6,582 nt of DNA, taken from Candidatus Moraniibacteriota bacterium (GTDB lineage Bacteria > Patescibacteriota > Minisyncoccia > Moranbacterales > GCA-2747515). Of this stretch, positions 1 to 6,565 are shown one piece after another (the stretch's first letter is position 1; each line of letters opens with the position of its first letter). Below the pieces are notes generated by a model. It saw only the letters and a list, made by a program, of their open reading frames with translations, was not told the DNA's origin and did not search any database. The stretch is taken from assembly GCA_029933995.1 (NCBI GenBank), contig JAOZNB010000071.1, forward strand, positions 1 through 6,582, given 5' to 3'. A program made the translations under genes and the position numbers.

Positions 1-59
1 TATTTATGAGATATGCACTAATGGCTTGAGTGACATTCTTTATGGGGTATAACGAATTA

Positions 60-88
60 TTGACAATACGTTAAAATATGTGCATAAT
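60..88 (+). promoter_or_regulatory. Near-consensus sigma70-type promoter for clpC
   Basis: A perfect -35 hexamer TTGACA (60-65) is followed after exactly 17 bases by CATAAT (83-88), one mismatch from the -10 consensus TATAAT. Transcription should start near position 95, leaving a leader of about 19 bases before the clpC ATG at 114. It is the best promoter match in the window and probably drives clpC and the overlapping comF gene. I see no CIRCE or CtsR-type operator around it, so there is no sequence sign of the heat-shock repression known for clpC in Firmicutes. Confidence 0.8.
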
Positions 89-113
89 AAATTACTAACC
101 TTATCAATATTTT

Positions 114-2549
114 ATGTCACAAAAAAATTCAATCACAAACAAATTTACATTACATGCTCGCAAAAGCCTTGCTCATGCTGAAAAAATTGCTAGCGCCAAT
201 GAATCATCTGAAGTGAACCTTCAACATCTTTTCTATGGTGTATTTTTAGAACGTGGAAGTGTTGGTGCTACTGTTCTTAAAAATATAGGTTTAAATAAAA
301 AGATTTTTGAAAATAAAATATTTGCTGGAACTATTACAAAACAAGAGACACTCTCAAAAATTAAATTATCTACTGAACTTAAAAAAATTATTACTGATGC
401 TCATGCCCTTGCTGCTGAATTTGGTTATAATTATGTTGGCACAGAACATCTTGTTTATGCTCTCATGAACACTGACAACACAGAAATTCAAAAAATACTA
501 GCCTCCGCAAAACCAAAAAAGCATAACACTAACCCAAACATGTCACCTCCAATGCCAAATGGAAATCCTGGGTTATTTGGAATAGAAAATTTATCTGCAC
601 TAATAAATAGTACTGGAGAAATGACATCTGATTCCACGCTCGATCAATTTTGTACAAATATATCTGAACAAATTCATGAACCTTTTATTGGTCGTAATTC
701 CGATATTGAACGTATAACAACAATACTTGGTAGAAAAAATAAAAATAATCCAATGATTATTGGTGAGCCTGGTATTGGCAAAACTGCTATTGTTGAACAT
801 ATTGCGCATCTTGCAAAAAGTCCTGATGCACCACACTATCTTTACGGCAAAGAAATTATTACTCTAGATCTTACACTTTTAGTTGCTGGGACTAGTTTTC
901 GAGGAGAATTTGAACAACGCCTTAAAAATATTATCACAGAGGCACAAGAAAATGAAAATATTATTTTGTTTATAGATGAAATTCATACAATTATAGGTAC
1001 TGGCAATACTGGTGGGAGTCTTGATGCTGCAAATATTCTCAAGCCTGCACTTGCTCGTGGAAATGTCCGTATTATAGGAGCTACAACACTCGGCGAATAC
1101 AAAAAACATATTGAAAAGGACCCTGCTTTAGAGCGACGTTTTCAAAAAGTTATTTTAGAAGAATCATCAGTAGAAGACACTCAGCGAATTCTGAATGGTG
1201 TCAAAAAAACATTTGAAAAATACCACAATATAATAATTCCAAAAGATGCACTTGAAGCAACAATCTCCTATAGTAACCGTTATTTACCTGAACAATTTTT
1301 TCCAGACAAAGCTCTAGATGTACTAGATGAAACTGCAGCACGACTTTGTGGTGCTAATGCAAAAAGTGATTTACGAAAACAAATTATTTCACTTGAAGAT
1401 GATTTACAAGAAATACTAACCCAAAAAACAACACTTGTTCATAGTGAACAGTATGAGGAAGCGTCTCAGTATAAAGCTGCTAGTGACGCTCTTAAATGTG
1501 AGATAAAAATACTACAAAAAAAGTTAGAGGGGGAGATTAAAAAAAATAAAATAACAATGACACGAGATGACGTTGCAAAAACAATTTCCATGCAAACAAG
1601 TATCCCAAAAGATAAAATTCTCCAAACAGCAAATCAGTCTATAACACAAACTCCCAAAAAACTTTCTAAACATATTATTGGACAAGAGGTTGCTATTTCA
1701 ACAATTTCTGATACCCTTATACGCTCAACAAGTGGAATTTGTAATGCAGATCGTCCAAATGGCTCATTTCTTTTCCTTGGCACAACTGGTACAGGTAAGA
1801 CACTTACAGCTCAAATTCTTGCAAAAGAATTATACAACAACACAAATGCACTAATCCGTGTTGATATGAGTGAACTAATGGAAAAGCATCATACATCAAA
1901 ACTACTTGGTGCTCCAGCTGGTTATATAGGTTATGGTGAAGGTGGCACGCTAACAGAAAAAGTGCGTCGTAGCCCACATAGTATAGTACTTTTTGATGAA
2001 ATTGAAAAAGCTCATCCTGATGTATTTAATATATTATTACAAATATTAGAAGATGGTACACTCACTGATGCGAGTGGCCGCGTTATCAATTTTAAAAATA
2101 CAATTATAATTCTCACATCAAATATTGGAAGCTCTGAAATAAATGATGTAAAAAATCTTGGTTTTAACTCTGCTACACCTGACACAAAATTATATACCAA
2201 AAAAATTCATGCTGCAACAAAAGAAATTTTATCACCTGAATTATTGTCCCGCCTTGATCATATAATTATTTTCAATCAACTCACCAAAAAAGATTTACAG
2301 AAAATTGCACGTATTGAATTAACTAAATTAAAAGACCGACTTACCAAAAAGCAAATTACACTTACTTTTTCACAAAAACTATTATCCCATATTGCCACTA
2401 TTGCCCAAGATCAAAAAAATGGTGCTCGTGGAGTACGACAATTTATACAAGAAAACATTGAAGGAATTATTGCTCACTACATAATTGAAAATCCTACTAA
2501 AAAAACTTTGAAAATTGATTATGCCAAAGACAAAATCACACTTTCATAA
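114..2549 (+). CDS. clpC: ATP-dependent Clp unfoldase, ClpC type
   Basis: This 811-residue double-ring AAA+ protein should use ATP to unfold cytosolic proteins and thread them into the ClpP peptidase. Domains seen in order: a Clp N-domain with two helical repeats (about 9-60 and 84-135); an Asn/Pro-rich linker (about 133-160); D1 with Walker A GEPGIGKT (217-224), pore loop SFRG (261-264), Walker B ending FIDE (286-289), sensor GATT (322-325) and an arginine pair at 341-342; a short middle segment with a UVR-like QYEEASQYKAASDAL stretch (446-460); D2 with Walker A GTTGTGKT (556-563), pore loop GYIG (603-606), Walker B LFDE (626-629), arginine finger R713 and sensor-2 GARGVR (770-775). The short middle domain favours ClpC over ClpB, whose coiled coil is much longer. 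LGF at 682-684 sits where ClpC and ClpA carry the ClpP-docking tripeptide. All catalytic motifs look intact. The ATG at 114 is chosen because the N-domain begins right after it; no Shine-Dalgarno is visible. No clpP lies in the window. Confidence 0.93.
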   Translation: MSQKNSITNKFTLHARKSLAHAEKIASANESSEVNLQHLFYGVFLERGSVGATVLKNIGLNKKIFENKIFAGTITKQETLSKIKLSTELKKIITDAHALAAEFGYNYVGTEHLVYALMNTDNTEIQKILASAKPKKHNTNPNMSPPMPNGNPGLFGIENLSALINSTGEMTSDSTLDQFCTNISEQIHEPFIGRNSDIERITTILGRKNKNNPMIIGEPGIGKTAIVEHIAHLAKSPDAPHYLYGKEIITLDLTLLVAGTSFRGEFEQRLKNIITEAQENENIILFIDEIHTIIGTGNTGGSLDAANILKPALARGNVRIIGATTLGEYKKHIEKDPALERRFQKVILEESSVEDTQRILNGVKKTFEKYHNIIIPKDALEATISYSNRYLPEQFFPDKALDVLDETAARLCGANAKSDLRKQIISLEDDLQEILTQKTTLVHSEQYEEASQYKAASDALKCEIKILQKKLEGEIKKNKITMTRDDVAKTISMQTSIPKDKILQTANQSITQTPKKLSKHIIGQEVAISTISDTLIRSTSGICNADRPNGSFLFLGTTGTGKTLTAQILAKELYNNTNALIRVDMSELMEKHHTSKLLGAPAGYIGYGEGGTLTEKVRRSPHSIVLFDEIEKAHPDVFNILLQILEDGTLTDASGRVINFKNTIIILTSNIGSSEINDVKNLGFNSATPDTKLYTKKIHAATKEILSPELLSRLDHIIIFNQLTKKDLQKIARIELTKLKDRLTKKQITLTFSQKLLSHIATIAQDQKNGARGVRQFIQENIEGIIAHYIIENPTKKTLKIDYAKDKITLS

Positions 2550-3270
2550 AAACTTACATACAATAAATATTATTCTAAAAAAAATTCAAACTACTTTATT
2601 GGATGCTTTTTTTCCTATTCGTTGTCTAGGTTGTAATACATTTGACGACTGGATTTGCGAAGAATGTCACACCACACTGCCAATCCTCACACAACAACAT
2701 TGTCCTGTTTGCAAAAAACATACCACAAACAATGGTGTGGTATGCCCAGAGTGTTTTAATATTACAAAAGATAACATCAATGGTGTATTTGTAGCATCCT
2801 ATTACAATGACAAATTACTCAAAAAATCAATTCATTATTATAAATATCGCTTTGTACGTGATTTATCAGAACCACTATCACTGCTCCTAGCTCAAGCACT
2901 TAACAATTCCACACTACCAACACCTGACATTATCATACCTGTACCTCTACATAAACGACGTCTGCGTTGGCGTGGCTTTAATCAAGCAACAGAGCTTGCA
3001 AAATCTTTGGACTTACAAATTCCCCTCATTACTGATATACTACTACGTGTACGGTATACCATGCCACAGGTAAAAATGAAAAATAAAATAAAACGTCAAG
3101 AAAATCTTACCGATGCCTTTGTTATAACAAATAACACATCAATCAAAAATAAAAATATACTACTAATTGATGATGTGATTACGACAGGTGCAACACTAAC
3201 AGAATGTGCACACACACTTAAACTAAATGGCGCAAAAACAGTTTTTTGCCTTGTGCTTGCACGAGAGTAA
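2521..3270 (+). CDS. comF: ComF-family (ComFC-like) phosphoribosyltransferase
   Basis: This 249-residue cytosolic protein belongs to the ComF/amidophosphoribosyltransferase-like family, whose competence members are needed for DNA uptake; a salvage-type role is also possible. The N-terminus follows the family pattern 'LLDAFFPIRCLGC' and holds four CxxC-type pairs (C35/C38, C46/C49, C61/C64, C75/C78), forming a double zinc ribbon. The transferase part shows VPLH (141-144), RGFNQ (151-155), the T180/Q183, R192/N195 and AF (199-200) family positions, and the PRPP-binding loop ILLIDDVITTGAT (213-225). Length is normal for the family. I prefer the ATG at 2521; an in-frame TTG at 2515 would add only two residues. 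It overlaps the end of clpC by 29 bases in another frame and lacks a Shine-Dalgarno, which points to translational coupling from clpC. No other competence gene is in the window, so the role in DNA uptake is inference. Confidence 0.9.
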   Translation: MPKTKSHFHKNLHTINIILKKIQTTLLDAFFPIRCLGCNTFDDWICEECHTTLPILTQQHCPVCKKHTTNNGVVCPECFNITKDNINGVFVASYYNDKLLKKSIHYYKYRFVRDLSEPLSLLLAQALNNSTLPTPDIIIPVPLHKRRLRWRGFNQATELAKSLDLQIPLITDILLRVRYTMPQVKMKNKIKRQENLTDAFVITNNTSIKNKNILLIDDVITTGATLTECAHTLKLNGAKTVFCLVLARE

Positions 3271-3273
3271 AAC
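3241..3273 (+). other. RNA hairpin across the comF stop codon
   Basis: CTTGTG (3250-3255) pairs with CACGAG (3260-3265) around a CTTG tetraloop, with one G-U wobble. An outer helix GTTTT (3241-3245) with AAAAC (3269-3273) closes across a small internal loop. The T-rich stretch that might make it a terminator (about 3287-3301) begins some 14 bases later, so a classical intrinsic terminator is not supported. It may be a 3'-end stabiliser, a weak terminator, or chance from the coding sequence LVLARE. Confidence 0.3.
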
Positions 3274-3351
3274 AATGACTGAAATTATTCTTTTATTTTT
3301 TGATACTTAATTACCAAATTTGATCAACAATTTACATTAAATACAAAAGTT

Positions 3352-4479
3352 ATGACTAAAACAAAAAAAATTCTTTTTTTTATGGTGCTTTTACTCCCAA
3401 CATTATTAACAGCTGCCTATATTTATGCTTTCTCACCTTCACTTATATCTATTCCACAAGCACATAAAGATGGTCGAGAAATATTACCAACAGAATCATT
3501 TGCAATAAATTTTGACAAACCAGTTGATAAAACTTATTATCAGAAAACTATATCTCTTACGCCAAAAACTCCTATGAGAGCTGTTATAAATGATACTCAT
3601 ACACAGATAACATTAATACCAACAAGAGGATGGGATGTAAATACAAAATACACAGTAAGTATTCCTGAAGGTCGTGCAAAAAACTTTATGCAAATTCAAG
3701 ATGCTACTTTTCATTTTACAACAACAACCTATCCTGATGTCATCAATGTCACGCCTCATTCTGGAGCACAAGATGTACAATTAGACATTGAAGATCCTAT
3801 TATTGTAGAATTTGATAAATCAACAGAGGGCTTTTATATTAATTTTCATCTTGAGCCTGCTGTTGCTATTGAGTATCAAAATAATGACAAAAAAACAAAA
3901 TTTGAACTCCTTCCTCAAGAACCTTTAAAAGAAGGCGTGATGTATACCCTTACAATACGTGCAAAAGCTGAAGGTGCTGACGGCTCGGCTTACTTTCCAG
4001 TTCATACAACAACCTTTACAACACTTCCGCCAAAACCACGGACATGGACTGAAAAACTTCAAGATAGACTCATTGAAGCAAAATACTCTACAATTGCAAA
4101 AATTCAAACTGGTAAATATATTGATGTAAATCTCGCCACTCAAGTAATGACAATATTTGAAAATGGCATTAGCAAAAATACCTTCCTTATTTCATCTGGT
4201 AAAGCAGGAATGAACACTCCGCGTGGCAATCATCAAATTTACAACAAACATCCACGACCATGGTCCAAAAAATATGAATTATATATGCCCTACTGGATGG
4301 CAATTACCGCAAACGGAAAATATGGAATACATGAACTCCCTGAATGGCCAAGTGGTTACAAAGAAGGACAAAACCACTTAGGAATCCCAGTTTCACACGG
4401 TTGTATGCGACTCGGAATTGGTCCAGCGGAAACACTCTACAACTGGGCAGATATTGGCACGCCTGTTATCGTGTATTAA
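3352..4479 (+). CDS. Membrane-anchored L,D-transpeptidase with two Ig-like domains
   Basis: This 375-residue envelope protein ends in a YkuD (L,D-transpeptidase) domain, the family that cross-links peptidoglycan stem peptides (3-3 links) or attaches proteins to them. After a Lys-rich start (TKTKK), residues 7-27 form one hydrophobic segment without a clear lipobox, so a signal anchor or uncleaved signal peptide is likely. Two bacterial Ig-like domains of the Big_5/SbsA type follow (about 31-126 and 128-224); each has the pattern 'P..g...v......I.v.FdK' and ends in 'F.F/TTT'. A linker (about 226-252) leads to the YkuD domain (about 253-375), with H327 in GIHELP and the active-site motif SHGCMR (348-353), nucleophile C351. 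The domain ends at the C-terminus as usual. The Ig domains probably hold the enzyme off the membrane. The ATG at 3352 is preferred; an in-frame ATG at 3382 (residue 11) would lose the positive N-region. No Shine-Dalgarno and only a poor promoter are visible, so cotranscription with comF is possible. Confidence 0.9.
   Translation: MTKTKKILFFMVLLLPTLLTAAYIYAFSPSLISIPQAHKDGREILPTESFAINFDKPVDKTYYQKTISLTPKTPMRAVINDTHTQITLIPTRGWDVNTKYTVSIPEGRAKNFMQIQDATFHFTTTTYPDVINVTPHSGAQDVQLDIEDPIIVEFDKSTEGFYINFHLEPAVAIEYQNNDKKTKFELLPQEPLKEGVMYTLTIRAKAEGADGSAYFPVHTTTFTTLPPKPRTWTEKLQDRLIEAKYSTIAKIQTGKYIDVNLATQVMTIFENGISKNTFLISSGKAGMNTPRGNHQIYNKHPRPWSKKYELYMPYWMAITANGKYGIHELPEWPSGYKEGQNHLGIPVSHGCMRLGIGPAETLYNWADIGTPVIVY
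3363..3381 (+). repeat. A8-TTC-T8 palindromic homopolymer pair in the transpeptidase start
   Basis: Eight A (3363-3370), the triplet TTC, then eight T (3374-3381) form a perfect 8-bp AT hairpin spanning codons 4-10 of the transpeptidase gene. It encodes the Lys-rich to hydrophobic junction KKILFF of the signal anchor, so part of it follows from codon choice. Both runs are prone to slippage, and an in-frame ATG follows immediately at 3382. Confidence 0.85.
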
Positions 4480-4516
4480 AACTTAAACCCTAATTAATAC
4501 TTATCAAATATTTTTT
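4473..4516 (+). terminator. Weak candidate terminator after the transpeptidase gene
   Basis: GTATTAA (4473-4479, including the stop codon) pairs with TTAATAC (4494-4500) around a 14-base loop, and a run of six T lies at 4511-4516. The stem has only one G-C pair and the T run is ten bases away, so this is a marginal candidate. It fits a transcription break before the separate promoter of the next gene. Confidence 0.25.
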
Positions 4517-4541
4517 ATTGTTCACATGAAATAACCTTGCA

Positions 4542-4570
4542 ATGATGTGCGATACATATCATACTATAAT
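4542..4570 (+). promoter_or_regulatory. Candidate promoter for the O-antigen-ligase-family gene
   Basis: A perfect -10 box TATAAT lies at 4565-4570. At 17-base spacing the -35 position (4542-4547) reads ATGATG, a poor match, while a better TTGCAA (4537-4542) is 22 bases away. Transcription would begin near 4577, about 24 bases before the ATG at 4601. In such AT-rich DNA a lone TATAAT can arise by chance. Confidence 0.45.
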
Positions 4571-4600
4571 TATGTTTTTCATTAAGTCATTATTCACATC

Positions 4601-5911
4601 ATGACTCACACAATGCATACCATCCATAAGTATTTGTTTTACACTTTTATATTTCTACTCCCATGGCACACTATTTATATAATACGTGAAATTTTTTATG
4701 GTTCTGAGAAATGGCAATACGGTACACTCAGCATTTATACATCTGATGTTATTTTAATCTTATGGATAATTTTAAGTATTTATTTATATAAAGACAAGAT
4801 ACTGGAATATATCCCAAAAAAACAAAAACTTATTACTATTGCGCTATTGTTTTCACTTTGGAGTTTTCTATCAATTTTATGGGCAAATAATCAAATGATT
4901 GCATTTTATTTTGCTATCAAATTATCATTTGCACTAGATCTATTTTTCCTTGTTCAAATAGTTCCTCTAAATATACGCAAAATTAGCATTGTCTTTGTTC
5001 TTAGCACACTATTGCAGAGTATCTTGGGAATACTGCAATTTATAACTCAGCAAACTTTTGCACAGAAGTTTCTAGGATTACAATTTCATGATGTGTGGCA
5101 CGGAGGATCTGCAATTATAAATATTGATGGAGAAAGGTGGCTAAGACTATATGGTACAGCGCCCCATCCAAATATTTTTGGAGGAGTCTTACTTTGTGCT
5201 CTATTACTTTGTATTTATCTATATACAACAAGTTCTCAAAATAACCTCCAGAAAGCTTTCTTATTGATAAGCACTGCACTATTTACTACTGGCATCCTAT
5301 TTACTTTTTCACGTACAATTTGGGTTGCTAGTATACTTAGCTTACTTCTCACTACTATATTTATTTATAAAAAGACTTATCTTAAACTTAAAAACATAAT
5401 CACTCCACTTGTTCTTATTTTTGCAACTATTCTACTTGTAATTGGACTCTATCAAAATATTTTTTTGAGCAGAACCACAAAAGACACTTCGTTAGCACAT
5501 AATTCAATATCTGATAGAGCTCTTTATATTGACCATGCAAAATATCTCATCTTTAATAACTCTCTTGTAGGTACTGGTGTCGGAAATTATACAAATACAA
5601 TATATACCGCTTCAACAAACAATCATCCTATCTGGTATTATCAACCAGTTCACAATATTTACTTATTAATAACATCTGAAATTGGACTTATTGGAATCAT
5701 TTTATTTATTATATTTATATTATCAATATTTTATAATATTTATTTACATCGAAGAAATATTAAACTTGAACAATTTGTATTCATAATATTATTTATATCA
5801 TTTTTATTTATTTCCATATTTGATCACTGGCCATGGACGTCACATTTTGGTTTATTTATACTCTTCCTACTTGCGAGTTTATCCATCAAAAAAAGCCATT
5901 TTTACAAATAG
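4601..5911 (+). CDS. O-antigen ligase/polymerase family (WaaL/Wzy_C-type) membrane protein
   Basis: This 436-residue polytopic protein has about 12 hydrophobic segments, near residues 10-28, 46-63, 76-95, 98-120, 127-150, 192-209, 217-234, 239-256, 267-288, 353-380, 391-407 and 413-428. Family marks are RLYGTAPHPN (182-191) before a membrane segment, FSRT (236-239) at the start of another, and a large outer loop (about 289-350) with R306, VGTGVGNY (323-330) and HNIYL (351-355) leading into SEIGLIG (359-365). This is the Wzy_C/WaaL pattern, in which a loop Arg and His act in transferring lipid-linked glycan. Members include O-antigen ligases, Wzy polymerases and protein O-oligosaccharyltransferases, and sequence alone does not separate them. 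If the host lacks LPS, as CPR bacteria do, a surface-glycan polymerase or glycosyltransferase for pilin or S-layer protein is more likely. No glycan gene neighbours it. Start ATG 4601; ATG 4613 is also possible. It is the only gene here ending in TAG. Confidence 0.85.
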   Translation: MTHTMHTIHKYLFYTFIFLLPWHTIYIIREIFYGSEKWQYGTLSIYTSDVILILWIILSIYLYKDKILEYIPKKQKLITIALLFSLWSFLSILWANNQMIAFYFAIKLSFALDLFFLVQIVPLNIRKISIVFVLSTLLQSILGILQFITQQTFAQKFLGLQFHDVWHGGSAIINIDGERWLRLYGTAPHPNIFGGVLLCALLLCIYLYTTSSQNNLQKAFLLISTALFTTGILFTFSRTIWVASILSLLLTTIFIYKKTYLKLKNIITPLVLIFATILLVIGLYQNIFLSRTTKDTSLAHNSISDRALYIDHAKYLIFNNSLVGTGVGNYTNTIYTASTNNHPIWYYQPVHNIYLLITSEIGLIGIILFIIFILSIFYNIYLHRRNIKLEQFVFIILFISFLFISIFDHWPWTSHFGLFILFLLASLSIKKSHFYK

Positions 5912-5924
5912 CTTTTGATTTTTT
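5891..5924. terminator. Candidate bidirectional terminator between convergent genes
   Basis: AAAAGC (5891-5896) pairs with GCTTTT (5911-5916). Inside, after one C/A mismatch, ATTT (5898-5901) pairs with AAAT (5906-5909) around the loop TTAC. The plus strand has six T at 5919-5924 just after the stem; seven A at 5888-5894 give a matching U run on the minus strand. It spans the stop codon of the O-antigen-ligase-family gene and lies just past the end of ysxC, where a shared terminator is expected. The stem is AT-rich, so its strength is uncertain. Confidence 0.5.
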
Positions 5925-5930
5925 CAAATT

Positions 5931-6506
5931 TTACGCCTCCAAAAGATTGTTAATTAATTTTTCTCTTCCTTTTCCTGTTTTCGCACTAAAAAGAAAAACC
6001 TCAATTCCGTCACCAAGCTCTCCCTTTAAATCCGTAATTGATTTATGTAGTTTCTTTTGATTTAATTTATCAATCTTATTTGCAACGACCACAAATGGAT
6101 AACCGTGCTCCCTGATAATATCTATCATCTCACGATCAAACCCCCTCAATCCTGCCTTTGCATCAACTATAACAACAACCTTTGTGACGGGTGCCTCACC
6201 TGAGATAAAATACCACAAAATTAGTTTACGTAGCTTTTCACGATATTTTTGCCCAATCTTTGCATATCCATATCCTGGCAAATCTACAAAATAAGTATCA
6301 TCATTTATCAAGAAAAAATTAATTTGTTGTGTTTTACCTGGTGTGCTAGATGATTTTACAAGTCTCTTTTGATTAACTAATTTATTTATCACACTAGATT
6401 TTCCCACATTTGAACGCCCGACAAAAGAAATTTGTGGCATATCATCAACAATCAAGTTGTGTGACCCTACTATACTTTTGATAAATTGTGCACTTGTTAT
6501 TTCCAT
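5931..6506 (-). CDS. ysxC: Ribosome-assembly GTPase YsxC/EngB
   Basis: This 191-residue protein is a TrmE-Era-EngA-EngB-Septin-like GTPase of the EngB family, which acts in the cytosol in late assembly of the large ribosomal subunit and is usually essential. Seen in order: the family start MEITSAQFIKS; G1 GRSNVGKS (30-37); G2 region STPGKTQ (54-60); G3 DLPG within VDLPGYGYAK (74-83); the family block WYF (98-100); G4 NKID (143-146); G5 SAKTG (174-178). Length is normal. Two family positions differ from the forms I know: G4 is NKID where EngB often has TKxD, and the D-x-R before the 'D.EM' block reads D115-A-K117. Both are mild. The gene converges on the O-antigen-ligase-family gene with a 19-base gap. 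No Shine-Dalgarno is visible. The only TATAAT upstream (6513-6508 on the minus strand) is too close to the start codon to serve it, so the promoter may lie further right or the gene may be cotranscribed with one beyond the window. Confidence 0.95.
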   Translation of the reverse strand: MEITSAQFIKSIVGSHNLIVDDMPQISFVGRSNVGKSSVINKLVNQKRLVKSSSTPGKTQQINFFLINDDTYFVDLPGYGYAKIGQKYREKLRKLILWYFISGEAPVTKVVVIVDAKAGLRGFDREMIDIIREHGYPFVVVANKIDKLNQKKLHKSITDLKGELGDGIEVFLFSAKTGKGREKLINNLLEA

Positions 6507-6536
6507 AATTATAAATATATCTAATTTACTAAACCA

Positions 6537-6565
6537 CTCTGGACTGAAAGTCCAGAGGTTTTTTT
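6537..6565 (+). terminator. Strong plus-strand intrinsic terminator, no obvious gene to serve
   Basis: A perfect 9-bp stem CTCTGGACT (6537-6545) with AGTCCAGAG (6549-6557), GAA loop, is followed by G and seven T (6559-6565). This is a textbook rho-independent terminator on the plus strand. On the minus strand the sequence after the stem has no T run, so it would not work well toward ysxC. The nearest plus-strand gene upstream ends at 5911, so its client is unclear: readthrough or antisense RNA from over ysxC, a short unannotated RNA, or an attenuator of a gene to the right. Confidence 0.75.

Noticed and set aside
16..32. CACT/AGTG inverted repeat resembling a CIRCE heat-shock operator.
   Set aside because: Only four bases pair and the spacing between them is 9 instead of the 11 required by CIRCE; the outer TTAG/CTAA parts are absent.
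2..52. Tail of an upstream plus-strand gene: 16 open codons ending in TAA at 50-52.
   Set aside because: Sixteen open codons are easily met by chance, the peptide (IYEICTNGLSDILYGV) matches nothing I recognise, and the other two plus frames close early. It cannot be told from intergenic DNA without the sequence to the left.
1526..1559. Purine-rich AGAGGGGGAGA followed by an in-frame ATG (1557), a possible internal start giving a D2-only ClpC.
   Set aside because: The spacing of about 20 bases is too long for a Shine-Dalgarno, the purines are ordinary codons (LEGEI), and no gene here appears to use Shine-Dalgarno sequences.
3311..3338. Possible promoter TTACCA-16-TACATT before the transpeptidase gene.
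   Set aside because: Each hexamer matches only four of six positions and the leader would be about seven bases; such matches are frequent in AT-rich DNA. A nearby TTGATC (3320-3325) has no usable -10 upstream of the start codon.
4543..4562. Imperfect inverted repeat TGATGT / ACATatCA near the -35 of the candidate promoter, a possible operator.
   Set aside because: The arms are short and need a two-base insertion to align; no regulator gene is nearby.
114..5911. Recoded genetic code (UGA as glycine) as in some CPR lineages.
   Set aside because: All five genes are full length with no in-frame TGA, and glycines are encoded by GGN codons.
5833..6060. Plus-strand 75-codon open frame across the convergent junction.
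   Set aside because: It overlaps the end of the O-antigen-ligase-family gene and lies antisense to ysxC, with no recognisable protein features; it is a shadow frame.
6508..6513. TATAAT on the minus strand as the ysxC promoter.
   Set aside because: It lies one base before the start codon, so transcription would begin inside the gene, and no suitable later start exists near the conserved N-terminus.
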